From Phaseolus vulgaris (taxonomy: Eukaryota > Streptophyta > Magnoliopsida > Fabales > Fabaceae): DNA of 64,000 nucleotides. The notes beneath the pieces were generated by a model. It had not been told where the DNA came from and did not search any database. It worked only from the letters and a program-made list of their open reading frames with translations. A program made the translations under genes and the position numbers. Shown here piece by piece: positions 23,201 through 36,010 of this stretch. The stretch covers positions 11,478,181-11,542,180 of the forward strand of contig NC_023753.2 of the NCBI RefSeq assembly GCF_000499845.2. The letters run 5' to 3'. The stretch's first letter is position 1; every line of letters begins with the position of its first letter.

Positions 23201-24206
23201 ACTGTTCATGTACAACACATATTTATTAGAATTTGTAGCTAGGAATCACGAGCTCAATATAAATATAATTCAATTTTTTATGATGTAAGTATCTTTACCT
23301 ATATTTCAATTTACTTTATGTTAAATTATTATTGATTATGATTTAACTAATAACTTGTAGGTTTTTGCATGGAGTCTGTCTCACTGAGGAGAAGGAAAAT
23401 GTGTATGGATTCTTAGATCCTGCATATACTAATCCCGTTGGACTAAGGTCATATGAGACCAAGGCATACATCACTAACACTCTAGAAAAAGAGAGAAAAT
23501 AAATTTATTTATACCCTTATATTAATGAGTAAGTTTAATTATATGTCGTCAATTATTACTATTTCATGTTTTAAATATTTACTAACTCTTTTCATGGATG
23601 ATATAGGCATCATTGACAGTTACTTGTCTTATCAATGGTTGATAAGACTGTTGTGTGGTTTTGTTCTCTACACAAGAAGATACCCACAAATTTTAAGAAT
23701 ATCATTGATATGTAAGTACACTATAAACTTAACTTTGTATGTTACTAATTAACCATCTACTAATGAGGTTTTTGTATTAACCAGTTCTTGGCGTGGATAT
23801 AACATCCTAAAAGGTCAATCCAGTTCAAATAATTTGGACTGGATAAGAATAAAAGTTTGTAATTTTTTCTTTCTCTTTTCATTGTTTATCAATATACTAA
23901 CTTTTACTTTTTATTGAATTATAGTGTAATAAACAACCAGGAAGCTATGAGTGTGGCTATTACGTTATGCAGTGGATGATTACCATTATAAGACTAGGTG
24001 TTAAAACTAGTTGGAAAGAGGTAACATGATAAGTTAAATCATTTTTATAATTCTTGAACATATATGTATCTTTAAACTAATTTATGTCAATTATATTTTG
24101 AAATGTAGTTATTCACGGAAGAAATACCAATGAGTTTGGAAGCCATATCATATGTGAGACATTCTTGGTCCACATATTTCATAATTTTTTTATAACTCTA
24201 GGATAG
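20231..24206 (+). pseudogene. CACTA-B second gene: Ptta-like plus Ulp1-like protease
   Basis: The ATG at 20231 lies just after a splice acceptor (TTTAACAG). Exon 1 encodes SRGPTRLKRLALK and VDIDVNTGVAFG. At about 20488 it is fused to NPCLKYKHIDEETW by loss of an intron and most of exon 2. Next comes DRRKKAQEIALKN (20662 on), comparable to the Ptta motif region. A solo LTR splits the gene at 21325-22369. It resumes with a charged EEMRKETDRMRLEMRKE coiled-coil stretch (22486-22620) and DARVPLLSDEITTMVDAF. Protease-type exons follow: VYGFLDPAYTNPVG (23400), VVWFCSLHKK (23655) and YECGYYVMQWM (23945), which contains the presumed catalytic cysteine. The position of the catalytic histidine (HWQLLII in C) reads HH-stop-QLL here, so the protease is broken. 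Confidence 0.82.
21325..22369 (+). repeat. Solo LTR, family S, copy 1
   Basis: Begins TGAGAATCAAATAAAGG and ends GGAATCACATCA. It is flanked by TATGA (21320-21324) and GATGA (22370-22374), a 5-bp duplication with one mismatch. It has a TATA box (GGCTATAAATAG, about 21748) and a GCCCAAAGCCCAAG-rich segment. The same layout is seen at 45929-46943 and 39544-40265. No internal retrotransposon region is present, so it is a solo LTR from LTR-LTR recombination. Confidence 0.8.
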
Positions 24207-24792
24207 TTGATCAATAGTGTAGGGATTATATGTAATTTGATTAGTGTTTGTAATGTACATTTTGATCAATATATATTTGATTCTCTGAATTTATGTATGT
24301 GTTTGGCTGGGTATATATAATTGAACAAGTTAATTTATATGGGATTAACACTAAACGGATTACACTAAAAAAAAACCACTATTTACAAGTGCGGCTATTA
24401 ACCATAGCCGCATTTATAAATCCAGCGTATGATTTACATAGCCGCATTCGTATATGTGATTTACAAATGCGGCTATTACCAAACCCGCATTTGTAAATCA
24501 CATTTACGAATGCGACTTTGGTAATAACCACAATTGTAAATCAAATATACAAATGCGGCTATGGTAATAGCCGCATTTGTAAATGCTAAACCCCTAAACC
24601 CTGTCACCTGATTCAGAAGCATATACAAATGTGGCTACCAAAAATAGCCGCCCTTATAAATAGTATTTACAAATGCAGCTATAGCCGCATTTGTATCTCT
24701 TTGATTTACGAATGCATACTGATAAATAAGGCTCTATAGCCGTCATTGTAAATGTAAAATAGCCGTCCTTATTTAGTATTTCTGCACTAGTG

Positions 24793-25690
24793 TTTGAATT
24801 TCAGGCTTTCGCATGCATGGAGTTCAGCTTAATCCATGGTTTTGAGAAAGGACTCTTTCTTTTGGGCTACAATTCTATGTTCCTGTTTCTTTTTTGGTTT
24901 CTCTGTTTTATTTTCCTACTGTACCAAAAAATATTTCAACTTTGGCATCATTACATTTTTGTGCCAATCCTAATACAGATCGCCCTCTAAGCGTGATAAT
25001 GCACTTAGAAAAAGGCTCCATGGTTAAATTACTTACAATTATTTTGATGACTTCATTTTGTGCTTTAGAGTCTCCAATATACCTTTATGCTTATTTTTTT
25101 TAAAAAAAATTAAAATAAGTTCAGGTATTTAATATAAGATTATTTTTTGAGTATTTAATATATGTTTCTAAATTAAATATCTGATCAATTACAATTTTTT
25201 AATTGAATTACTGGAAAAAATATATGTTTATTTATATCTCATCTTTATTATCTGTGTGGACTCTTTTAATTAATTCTAGAAATTTTTTTATTTTAACTTT
25301 TTTTTCCTTAATAATGCATATTTTTTTCTGTCATAAATGTTTTAGTAAGATAACCGAAAAAAAATTAATGCTTACAATTAATTCACTAAAGTAAGCTTTT
25401 CTACTGTTTAATATATGTTTAAATTTATAATGGGAAAGTTTAGTGTTTTGCTTTGTTGTATTCTTGCTGGTAGCTGAGCAAATGTCAAATGAAATCAGAT
25501 GAGATGTAAATCGCTTTTATATCAATCCAACAAATTAGTATTTTATAATCTTATTTAATTCCAGTTTTTAAAACTATTTTTATTAATTTTATTTTATAAA
25601 CTATTATTATTATCATGACCTAGCTTGTAAAATACAATACTCATCTAATCAGATGCAGATATATTTTACTTAAATGTTAGAAATGGAATA
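24793..25690. other. Intergenic, upstream of CHUP1
   Basis: AT-rich DNA between the end of CACTA-B and the CHUP1 promoter. No coding pattern. CACTA-B ends about 0.9 kb before the likely TATA box, so any upstream control elements of CHUP1 beyond that distance have been displaced. Confidence 0.5.
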
Positions 25691-25702
25691 AAGTTTATAT
25701 AA
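25691..25702 (+). promoter_or_regulatory. Possible CHUP1 TATA box
   Basis: TTTATATAAGG lies about 650 bp before the CHUP1 start codon, followed by a purine-rich AAGAAGAAGAGG leader, a common arrangement in plant 5' UTRs. The leader up to 26345 contains short upstream ATGs, for example ATGTCCATGTTCTAG at 25926, and may contain an intron. Start site unproven. Confidence 0.4.
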
Positions 25703-26345
25703 GGAAAAAAGGAACGATTCTTTGAAAAGAAGAAGAGGTAAAAGAAGAAGATTTAGGAGGGGGAAACTAGAACGAGCGACAACGGGCAACAACGGCTACA
25801 TCAAATGAAAGTGAAGGGGCAAGAGTCAAACCAATTCCTCGTATTTTCCTTTTCTTCTCATACATAAATAAATTATCATAGGATTAACCTTAAAACCAGG
25901 AAGGAAAACAAATCTTCGGAGAAGCATGTCCATGTTCTAGTTTTATTCTGACAAGCTGATTTCAATAAATCTTGTTCCTTTGCTTGCATTTAAGTGTAAC
26001 TTCATAACATTCTGTGAGCGGATCTTGGTTAGGTATTACACACCCACTTGTGCCCGGTTTGTCCACTACCTATTTTTCGTTGTGTGTCTCTTTGTATCAA
26101 AGTAGTGCAAGGAATTCTACTTAGTAAGGTTGTGCAAAGGTGAAAGATTGAAAATTACATGTTTCCAAATCTGGGTTTTGCTTAACTCTTGTGCCGGGAT
26201 TTCTCTTTTTGCTATCCTCTCTTCTGCACCAGTTGTGGATTCTGAGTCATTGGTTTTCACTTTTGAAGCTCCAATGGTTTGAACTTTTCGTTATGAAAAT
26301 TGGGGGAATGGGTATAGTTAGGACATTGATGCCGCCTCTGGATTC

Positions 26346-29300
26346 ATGATAGTCAGGTTAGGGGTCATAGTTGCTGCTTCCATTGCAGCCCTCACAGTTA
26401 AGCAGCTGAAGGTGAATAACTCAAGATCAGGTTCTCGTGCTTATTCACCACTTTTTATTTCTTATTATTTCAAGATTTTGATCAATTCACTTCTCAACAT
26501 GCAAAATAATCTCATCTTGCTTCATGTTGATGACTGTTCCTATAAATAACGCTGACCCTTTATGTTGAACCTAATTCTCTCATTGTGGCTCACTCAGAAC
26601 ATGGTGAAGCAACGTTTAGAAAACGTCAAGATGAGGGTACAGAACAGGAGCAGGTCACTTATTCTACTGATGACGGTCTCACTGCGAAGGTTGTGAGTAT
26701 ATTCGGCTGAAGTTGTAGAATTTAATTTTCTTTTGTTTGCTTTCTTGTCTTCGTATGAATGGAAAATAATGGGAATATTTATTTACTTTTGTGAGATGAT
26801 TTGACATTGTTGCAGAGGCAAGAAGAAGAGCAAAAGGAGGTTATGTTAATTAACAGCGTAATCAATCGAACCGATGATTTTGAAGATGATATTCCTCCTG
26901 AACTTGAAAGCCTTCTATCTGGAGAGATTGATTTTCCAGCACTTGCTGAGAGGACTGATGAGGAGAAGAAAGACAAAGTTTATGAAACTAATATGGATAA
27001 CAATGCCAGTGAATTAGAACGGTTGAGGAATCTAGTGAAGGAATTGGAGGAGAGGGAAGTAAAACTTGAAGGTGAATTGCTTGAGTACTATGGTTTGAAG
27101 GAGCAGGAAGCGGACTTTGTGGAGTTGCAAAGGCAGTTGAAAAATAAGACTGTGGAAACAGATATGCTTAAAATGGCCATTAATTCCTTGCAGGAAGAGA
27201 GGAAGAAGCTTCAAGAAGAGCTCACACATGGAGCTTCGGCAAAGAGAGAACTTGAGGCAGCAAGAAGCAAAATCAAGGAACTGCGAAGGCAGATACAGCT
27301 TGAGGCTAACCAGGCAAAAACCCAGTTGTTGTTGCTTAAACAAAAAGTTTCTAGTCTAGTGATAAAGGAAGAAGAGGCTGTCAAGACAGATGCTGAAATT
27401 GGAAAGAAATTGAAAGCTCTGAATCACTTGGAGGTTGAAGTTGTGGAGCTTAAGAGAGAAAATAAAGAACTTCAACATGAGAAGCGAGAATTAACAGTTA
27501 AACTCAATGCTGCTGAATATAGAATTACAGAACTCTGTAATGAGGTCAGAGTCACAGAGTACATGTTTTTTCTTCTGAGAGTTAAACAGATGCATGAAAC
27601 CGATATTTTAGAATTGCTCATAGTTGAAAAAGTGTATGATAAGTTTTCAGCTACCTAAAATTAGATTTTTTAATCAATAATTTAACGTCAGTGAGTTCTC
27701 GTTGTTTACCTTGTCAATCAACTGAACACTAGTCACACAAGTAAGAAATGATGGTTGAAAGTAATAAAAAACCTCAACGGTTGAAAGTAATCAAACATTA
27801 ACTACATGAGGTTTATAATATAAAAGAAACTAAATCTCAAGTTTTTTTTCTTTATTTTTAGTTAACATTCCTATGTTCTTTCTGCTGTGATCTATTGTAT
27901 GTTTATTGGTTAATGGGGATCTAACATTTAGAAGAAAATTCTTTTAAAGATGTATATGGATAACAATTATTTTATTAATTGGAAATTACTTGATAAAAAT
28001 ATATTGGGAAAAGATGTATAGTTCTTTCATGATAGTGATAAATTAGTTATTAGTTTTATATATTTTACACGTAATGAGTATAATTCCATTTTGAGATGCT
28101 TTGCCTTGAACTGCAGAATGAAATGGTTTCCAAGGAAAAAGAGGTCAGTAACCTGAGGCATGCGAATGAAGACTTGCTTAAGCAAGTAGAAGGACTCCAG
28201 ATTAATAGGTTCAGTGAAGTTGAAGAGCTTGTATATCTTCGTTGGGTCAATGCATGCTTAAGGTATGAGCTGAAGAATTACCAGGCACCTCCTGGAAAAT
28301 TATCAGCCCGTGATCTAAACATAAGTCTCAGCCCAAAATCACAAGAGAAGGCTAAGCAGTTAGTGTTAGAATATGCGGGATCAGAGCATGGACAAGGTGA
28401 TACAGATCTTGATAGTTACTTCTCTCATACCTCTTCACCAGGCAGTGAAGATTTTGACAATGCTTCTTCAATTGATAGCTTTATGAGTAAACATAGTAGT
28501 GTTAGCAAGAAAACTAGTTTAATCCAAAAGTTGAAGAAATGGGGCAAAAGCAAAGATGATTCGAGTGCTCTTTCATCACCAGCCAGATATCTTTCAGGTA
28601 GCTCTCCTAGCAGGATGAATATGAGTAATAGACCAAGGGATTCCCAAGAATCCTTGAGGCAAAGGAATGCTGGTGATTCTGTAGCCATCACTACCTTTGG
28701 ACAGAATGATCAGGAAGTATCTAATTCTCCTGAAATTCTAGCTCTTCCTAGCATAAGAAGAGTTTCATCGTGTGAATCCTTAAATTCTGTTGCATCTTCA
28801 TTCCAGTTGATGTCTAAGACAGTTGCTGGGCATCTGGATGGAAAATATCCTGCATATAAAGACCGCCATAAATTGGCCTTGGAAAGGGAGAAACAAATTA
28901 AGGAAAAGGCTGAGAAAGCAAGAGGGCAAAAGTTTGGTGACAATTCAAATTTGAATATGTCCAAGGCTGAAAGAGAGAGGACAATATCTTTGCCATCAAA
29001 ACTCACTCAATTTAAGGAGAAGGCATATGTTTCTGGTAGTTCAAATGATCATCCTGACAATGCTAAGAAGAATGTCAATAGTCAAACCATTAGCAAGATG
29101 AACCTTGTCAACGTTGAGAAAAGGGCACCTAGGGTGCCTCAGCCACCTCCTAAACCATCTTATTGTGCTCCTGCTTGTACACATTCAAATCCTTCAAATG
29201 CAGTATCATGTCCTCCATCTGTGCCTCCTCCTCCTCCACCCCCACCCCCACCAGCACGACCAGGTGGACCACTTCCCACTCCACTAGGAAGCCTATCAGG

Positions 29301-31990
29301 AGGATCATTAGCTTCTGATAAAGTTCACCGTTTTCCTGAGCTAGTTGAATTTTATCAAACACTGATGAAACAGGAGGAAAAGAATGAAACTTCATCATTA
29401 TTTTCTTCAACAACTTATGCATCTGATGCTAGGAGCAACATGATTGGGGAGATTGAGAACAGATCATCATTCCTCTTAGCTGTACATTACAAATATACCC
29501 CGGCTTTGTTATTTTTTCATAATGGCATTTCTATCATTACAAATTTAGAACCTTATTTTTAATGGATATGGATCTAGGTGAAAGCCGATGTGGAAACACA
29601 GGGTGACTTTGTCTTATCCTTGGCAACTGAAGTTCGAGCAGCCTCCTTCTATAATATTGAAGATCTAGTGGCTTTTGTGAACTGGTTAGATGAGGAGCTT
29701 TCCTTCTTGGTAGGTGCTTCTGTCATTGCTCCACCATCATTAACAAGTTTCTAGAACCTAATGAATATAAATTGCAGATCTTTTGAGAAAGTATGGAAGT
29801 TGATTCTTTGTGCTGTTTTCCCCCATAAATTGCATTCCTCCTTTGCAATTTTACATCCAATGTGCATTTTATTCATCTCAACTTATTTTACAAGGTCGAT
29901 GAACGAGCTGTTCTCAAGCACTTTGATTGGCCCGAAGGGAAAACAGATGTGCTGAGGGAGGCAGCTTTTGAATATCTGGATCTGATGAAATTGGAAAATC
30001 AAGTCTCCACCTTCACTGATGATCCCAAACACCCATGTGAAGCTGCTTTGCAGAAAATGTACTCATTGCTTGAAAAGTAAGCGTCACTGTTTATGTTATA
30101 GTTTGATGTATACCATAAATACTAGATTAAGAGGGCAATCGTTGATGGATATTTCTTGAAAATTCAATCTAGAATGACTATTATCCAAATAGAATGTAAA
30201 CTATTTTCTTATGTCTACATAAATGCTGGAGATTCAGACATTTCAAGTCACAAATATAGAAAGCGATAAACTTGTTTATTTTAATGTTTCTTGGTGTACG
30301 TGTTCCTTGCTATTCTCTATAGATATAGAATGGAGCTTATTTATTCATTCATTCATCTATTTCCGTCTTGCTCTACTTTTGCTTCTAGAGTGGAGCAAAG
30401 CATTTATGCACTCTTACGGACAAGAGATATGGCTATTTCGCGGTACAAAGAGTTTGAAATACCAGTAACTTGGCTATTAGATACGGGAGTTATGGGAAAG
30501 GTATGCTTCTAAATTACAGAATCAGTTCGTGTTCCAGTTAACGCACATTCTCCAGTTTATATTATTTTCATTAAAAGTGTTAGGCTCTTTATGAAATTTT
30601 GTAAATGTATCTGTTTTTTAACCTTTGTACTCTACTTTTTCTCTCGCACTAAATTTCTGCACTTTTCTTAGAACACGTAGGAAAAACCTCGGAAAATGCA
30701 ATTCTACAATATCTTCAATAGTATCATGTTTACCAATATTACAGAATTGTTCACGTATTGTAATAGACATGCATCTGGTAACTTAGCAGTTGCTACTGGT
30801 AACTCTCTGACTGCAGATCAAGCTTTCCTCTGTGCAACTGGCTAACAAGTACATGAAACGTGTTGCATCTGAACTTGATATATTGTCTGGACCCGACAAG
30901 GAACCCAACAGAGAGTTTTTGATTCTGCAAGAAGTGCGTTTTGCTTTTCGTGTTCATCAGGTAATTTTAAGGCTATTGGTTTTGGTGTCCCTTCTTCATC
31001 CCTCATGAACATAAAATGATTTTGCATAGATAAACTAATATATATATAAACACACACTAATATACCTGAGACAAATTCTATATATATATTGCATCAGCTA
31101 ATGTTATATACAAAGCAAGAAAACTAAAGTATCCTTGAGGAATAATGAAATATGGAACTGTCAAAATTTGTCACGGGCCAAGTTGGACCCTAAACTGGAC
31201 TGCTTCTTCCTGCACCTCCACCATATATGTCACTCCCATATAAAACATGAAAATACATTTTTATTCTTCTTGTGTCATCCCATACAACATGAAAATACCT
31301 TTTTATTCTTTTTGTGTCACTCCATAGATTTATAACAATTTTAAAAAAAATTATATATATTCCGGATTACATAATCCAGAAGTTAATCGTGGGTTCAGAA
31401 ATAGCTTCCGGATTATGTTATTCAGAATATATTTTAAATAATGGTATTCCGAATTACATAAGGAAACAGCTTCTTGATTATGTAATCCGGAAGTTAATCT
31501 CATATTAGAAAAGACTTCTAGGTTATGTAATCCGGAAACCAATCATGTATTTGAAAAAAAAGCTTTCGAATTACATAATCTGAAAGTTAATCTCATATTA
31601 GAAAAGACTTTCAGATTATGTAATCCGAAAACTAATCACACAACTGAAAAAAAGGCTTTCGGATTACATAATCCAGAATATTACAGAAAAACATTTTTGA
31701 AATATGAAAGATTATGAAGGTGTCAGAAGAAGAACGTATGGAGGTGCAGGAAGAAGCAGTCCTAAACTGTTGGCCCAAGAAAGAGGCCATGCGTTTTTTT
31801 TCCTTTAATAAATTAATGGACTAACTCAACAGGTCAGGAATTTTCTTGCTGCACCCTCAAATAAACAAGTGCAACTCTTTTTTAGTTTGCAGGAGGTTTC
31901 GATAGAGAGAGCATGAAGGCTTTTGAAGAACTAAGAAGCCGCATCCATGCTCCAGCAGGTGAAGATAGTAGTAACCAGAAACATAGATAG
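26346..31990 (+). CDS. CHUP1: CHUP1, chloroplast unusual positioning protein
   Basis: Actin-based chloroplast movement and anchoring factor of the chloroplast outer envelope. Exons inferred from frame and GT-AG sites: 26346-26430, 26598-26692, 26816-27544, 28117-29481, 29578-29709, 29895-30076, 30389-30500, 30817-30960, 31886-31990. Phases agree throughout, giving about 982 residues (Arabidopsis CHUP1: 1004). Residues 2-19 are the hydrophobic N-terminal segment (IVRLGVIVAASIAALTV) that targets the envelope. A long coiled coil runs from about 126 to 340 (ELERLRNLVKELEEREVKLE). Ten prolines at about 673-682 form the profilin-binding type stretch. The conserved C-terminal region (about 705-982) includes HRFPELVEFYQTLMK, LLRTRDMAISRYKEF and FAGGFDRESMKAFEELRSR. 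No stop or frameshift was seen. The end of exon 3 is the least certain junction. Intron 8 holds a MITE. Confidence 0.95.
31174..31777. mobile_element. MITE in CHUP1 intron 8
   Basis: Terminal inverted repeats of 24 bp match exactly: GGACTGCTTCTTCCTGCACC... at 31197-31220 and its complement at 31739-31762. Weaker outward pairing (GGGCCAA and TTGGCCC) takes the ends to about 31174 and 31777. The interior (31365-31680) is an array of TTCCGGATTA/TAATCCGGAA palindromes in alternating orientation, and 31225-31325 holds a ~45-bp tandem duplication. No coding capacity. It leaves the CHUP1 splice sites intact. Confidence 0.75.
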
Positions 31991-32649
31991 ATGATCAACA
32001 AAAGATTTGTTTTTTCTTTTTCACACTACCAATTGCTTCTATAACAGCTGTATATGTCATTCCTCTGCCTCAATTTTCATTCAATATACTAAATGTTAAT
32101 TTCACTCGGAGAAAGCTAATTAAGTCAACTGGTAAATATTTTATGTAATAATTTTAATTTAAATAGAACAAAATTAAATTTATAGGTATAAATAAAATAC
32201 ATGTGATTAAGTTGATATATTTTAAAATATATTAATTGAAAAATATACCCATTCTGTCCTATTGTCAACAAGATTATTTTCTGTCAAATGTATCAGTATG
32301 ATTGTTTATATACTTTAGAAAAATTAAGCTTCGAATGAGTGAAATTAATGAAAAAAAATGTTTTAAGTAATTATATAAAGATAAGTGTAAAGCTTACAAA
32401 TAACCAGTCCTTAATAATCTCAATATTCTAGTAATTTTTTTTGTAAAATGTTTAAATATATGTGGCCTAATTTAATTAATTAGTTTAAAATGAATACACT
32501 TTTATTTTATATTAAATATTTTAATTGATTAAAAATAATAATGTGGAGTGAGTTAGGTTGGGTTAAACATTTTAGTCCATCAGCTCATATACGTCCTGCA
32601 TAGTTAATAGTCTGTGCACGCAAAGTGAAAACAAGTCTCTACTAATTAT

Positions 32650-33030
32650 AAATATAAAAAATAATAAATATTATATTGACTAATTTTTTATATTATTTTG
32701 CAAATTAAAAATTTATTATTATTTAGAATAATTAGTATAAATAATAAAATTTATAAAATAGTTTTTAATTTAATATTTAATATTAGTTATTAAAATTTTA
32801 ACCATTAATTATTTTAAATTATAAATTCATTATTAATTTAGTTAAAGATTAATTTAAAATTTAAAGTAATTAATATTTAAAATTTTAATAACTAATATTA
32901 GATATAATTTAAAAATTATTTTATAAATTTTATTAATAGTAAAAACTACTTTAAATATTAATAATTTTTTAATTTATGAAATAGTATCTAATTTAATTAA
33001 TATAGTTATTAATTATTTTTTATTTTTAAA
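32650..33030. repeat. AT-rich foldback element
   Basis: Left arm with TAATATTAGTTATTAAAATT (about 32782) pairs with the complementary arm near 32870-32915. Pairing continues outward through AAATTTATAAAATAG, so the arms total about 150-170 bp with a short centre near 32840. It is probably a foldback-type MITE. A related arm-like sequence lies at 44080-44345. Confidence 0.65.
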
Positions 33031-33931
33031 TTTGATTTAATTTTTTTTGATAAACTTTAAAATGTAAACTAATAACATGTACATATTATATTAATATTCA
33101 ATATGTTAATAATGAAATGGTTTGGACAAAAGAAATAAAATAAATTATGTTGAACCTTTTCATAATTAGTTCATACATAACTTTAAAATAATTAAAAAGA
33201 GTTATATGACAGAATTAAGCATGTATAACTTCGTTTTAGTTAATAAAAGATCTAATTTTAATTCCTCTTTCTTTTAAAACGAGGTTATGAACAAACTGGT
33301 CCAAACGAGTTAAATCTATGTTAATTTTTATATTAGATTTTTTTTTTATTATAATTACACCTTAGCTAATATTTTGGGTGAAATCACTGGTTTAATCTCA
33401 TTGTGTTTGTATTAAATATTAATAATTTAACTATTGTTGGATAAATATTCTATAAAAGAAAGATTAATTTCATGTTAAATAGTCAGCAAATGATAATACT
33501 TTTTAGTAAGGTGTGATTAAGCTTGGGAGTCCTTGCAATTAGGTTGTTGCTTCAAACTATAATCTACCCGATTGTTCCACCTTAACCAAAGTGAATTATT
33601 AATGGTTAACGTTGGAGATTAATTAGATGGTAATTAATTACCAAATGGCGAACTTACAATACATTAAAAAGACGTGAAAGCTAATTAATTATATTTGTAG
33701 GAGCAAATTTTAATTCATCCTCTCTCTATCTCCCTTTCTGGATATAAAGTGAGTTTCAAAGTAAGCATCGAATCTGTTTCTAATAATTAACAAATTAAAT
33801 TGATCTGATGGATGGTTTATTTTATTTTATATATAATACATGTATCTTTCCTAAAAACTATTTCACTCAAATCAAATTTATATGAAACATTTATAAAAAA
33901 TTTCACTACCACAATTATATATTAAAAAAAA

Positions 33932-34241
33932 GTTAAATATATTTTTCGTCTTTATATTATAACGTGAAATTGATTGTCATCCTTAGTCTAATTTTTAGAC
34001 ATCTTCAATTCTCAAAATAGAAAAATTATTGGAATAGATATTGAGGACATGAACTATTTTAACATCTTAGTTTCCATTAAAGTTTTGTTCGTCAAGTAAA
34101 AAAAACTGACAATGACATTAAAAAAAACTTGACAATGACATTCAAATAGTTTTCTTATTATAAGTATCAAAAAGTTTAAAGTTTGAACTATACACAAAAA
34201 TCCATTTTACGTGAAATACAGGGTGAAAAAAAACATTTAAC
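33932..34241. mobile_element. MITE-like element with degenerate ~40-bp terminal inverted repeats
   Basis: The left end GTTAAATATATTTTTCGTC...ACGTGAAATTGA matches the complement of the right end (CATTTTACGTGAAATACAGG...CATTTAAC) in most positions. About 310 bp, no coding content. The type of opening, GTTAAATAT followed by a T-rich tract, is common in legume MITEs. No target duplication is evident. Confidence 0.5.
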
Positions 34242-34293
34242 GCTTACAAAAATCACTATAAATGAATTTTTTTCTTCTATCAACTTCTAAGGT

Positions 34294-34351
34294 TTATATA
34301 TATATATATATACGCATATATATTAGTAAATATATATATATATATATATAT
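34294..34351. repeat. (TA)n microsatellites
   Basis: Two TA runs separated by CGCATATATATTAGTAAA. Confidence 0.9.
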
Positions 34352-35259
34352 TAAGATTTTTTTTTAATGTGAAATCTCTGACCATATTATAAAAATAGGA
34401 TTATTAGAAACTTTGAACATCCATTATGAATATTTTGTTTCTAAAAAGATTTATTCCATATTGAAAGTAGCAGTTAAAAGTTGGAGTAAGGTTTTTGATT
34501 AGGTAAGGTTCCACATTCAGTTTGTGTGTTGGTAGTTATTGTGTAGGAATTGCAATCATAGTAATTGTCTTTGTCTCCATCTTTGAGTGACAATGGCAGT
34601 GGATCCTTAGAAGTGGTAATTAGTATCTAAACTTGAAGATGCAGTTTTGACAAGGACATGGCTGGTTGAATAAGTGCATGAACCCATTATTCTCTATGCG
34701 AACCAGTACAGTCGGCAAACCCTTTTTTTTTAAAATTTTCAAACACATTAACAAAACTCATCACTGCTTTTCTTTTCCTTCAAGCCTTTCTAAACTATTA
34801 ACTTCTCTTCGCCATCTACAATAATATACAAATAAATCATTTAATATTTACCAACAATTCTCCATAACTCTTTTTTATATCTATATAATCTTATTAAATC
34901 GATTATTGGATGTTTTCTCACCAACTAACTTGCTATTTACATCAATTTTAGATAAATCAGACATTTATACTCATGTAAATTTATAATTAATATTTTTTTT
35001 TATAATTTTAAAAGTGTATCATCTACTAAATTGAATCTAGTTAATGAAATATTTAACACGCTTTAATATTTTTTAAAAATAGACTTTGTATACTCAAACT
35101 TTAAGCTTAATGGTTAATAAAATTTAATATAGAGTTATTAGAAATAGTTTTAACCAAATTTACCTTAAGAATAATCTGATATATGTTTTACATGTAAATT
35201 ATATATTTAATATGGGATAAACTTAATAGAAAGACTTTATGTATGTGACTAGGAGAAAA

Positions 35260-36010
35260 ACATTTCCGACTAAGGATTGTGGACATGATGGAAGAAAGAT
35301 TTGCGTGGGTGAGATGTGAAAATATTTGTAAGACTAAAGAAAATGGTGGTTTAGGAGTAAATGATCTAAGATGTTTTAACATAACTCTAACTAAATAGAA
35401 ATGGAGATTACGAAAGAAAAAAAGGGGTTTGTGGACAAATATTTTGAAGTATAAATATGGATGAATGAGAATACTAAATGAGTACAAGGAAAGTAAATCA
35501 TGCATGATATGGTGGAGGGGATCTTAGGAAAGTCAGTGGGTAGAAAAGGAAATCTAGTTCTATAATAATATCGATCTATATGAAAGTGGAATACTAAAGT
35601 CCCCTACCTTCAACCCAATTTTTTGCATAGTGGGTTTTCCAGAATAAAATAGCTACTTTTGATAACCTAACCAAGAGAGGTGTTTAGATAGGTAGAATCA
35701 AGTGTGTTATATGTGAAAGTAGTGATGAATCAGTCCACCATTTTTTTTTCACATGCATGGTGGCTAATCTAAACTGGAAGATGTGTGATGTGTGATTTGG
35801 GATAATGAAAGTGCATCATAATAGAGCCAAACAACATTTCTTAAGATTTCAACATATATGGCTTAATAGCAAATGACTCTACATTTTTGAAAGGTTGTGT
35901 GGGTAGCCATAGTATAGAGTATATGGACACATAGAAACAATATCATTTTTAATAACCTTAAACTAGATGGTGTGGAAGTGTTCATGGTTGTACAAATCAA
36001 AACTTGGGCA
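35260..36010 (+). pseudogene. LINE remnant b, post-RT region and zf-RVT
   Basis: The plus strand encodes WVRCENICKTKENGGLGVND (about 35305-35365), the stretch that follows RT in plant L1 LINEs, then KWRLRKKKRGLW and KYKYG. A zinc-finger (zf-RVT-like) part at 35650-35760 has CVICESSDESVHHFFFTC, and the tail IWTHRNNIIFNN lies at about 35915-35950. Stops and frame changes interrupt it. It is 5'-truncated, as is usual for LINEs. Confidence 0.7.

Larger units (their letters stand above)
16705..24792 (+). mobile_element. CACTA-B, near-complete decayed CACTA element
   Basis: Starts CACTAGTGCAAAATAAAG at 16705 and ends TTTCTGCACTAGTG at 24792, flanked by TTT target duplications (16702-16704, 24793-24795). 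Subterminal repeats with ACAAATGCGGCT are the same type as in CACTA-A, and the protein remnants are close to those of A, so both belong to one family. It carries a TNPD-like gene (17541-20200), a second gene ending in a Ulp1-like region (20231-24206) and a solo LTR. A lost start codon, stops and internal deletions make it non-autonomous. Confidence 0.93.
31991..35200. other. Intergenic AT-rich DNA downstream of CHUP1
   Basis: No gene seen. It contains the CHUP1 3' flank, a foldback element (32650-33030), a MITE-like repeat (33932-34241) and TA microsatellites (34294-34351), listed separately. The rest shows no recognisable pattern. Confidence 0.6.

Noticed and set aside
29150..29422. Minus-strand frame opposite CHUP1 exon 4
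   Set aside because: Complement of the proline-rich coding exon, with no independent support.
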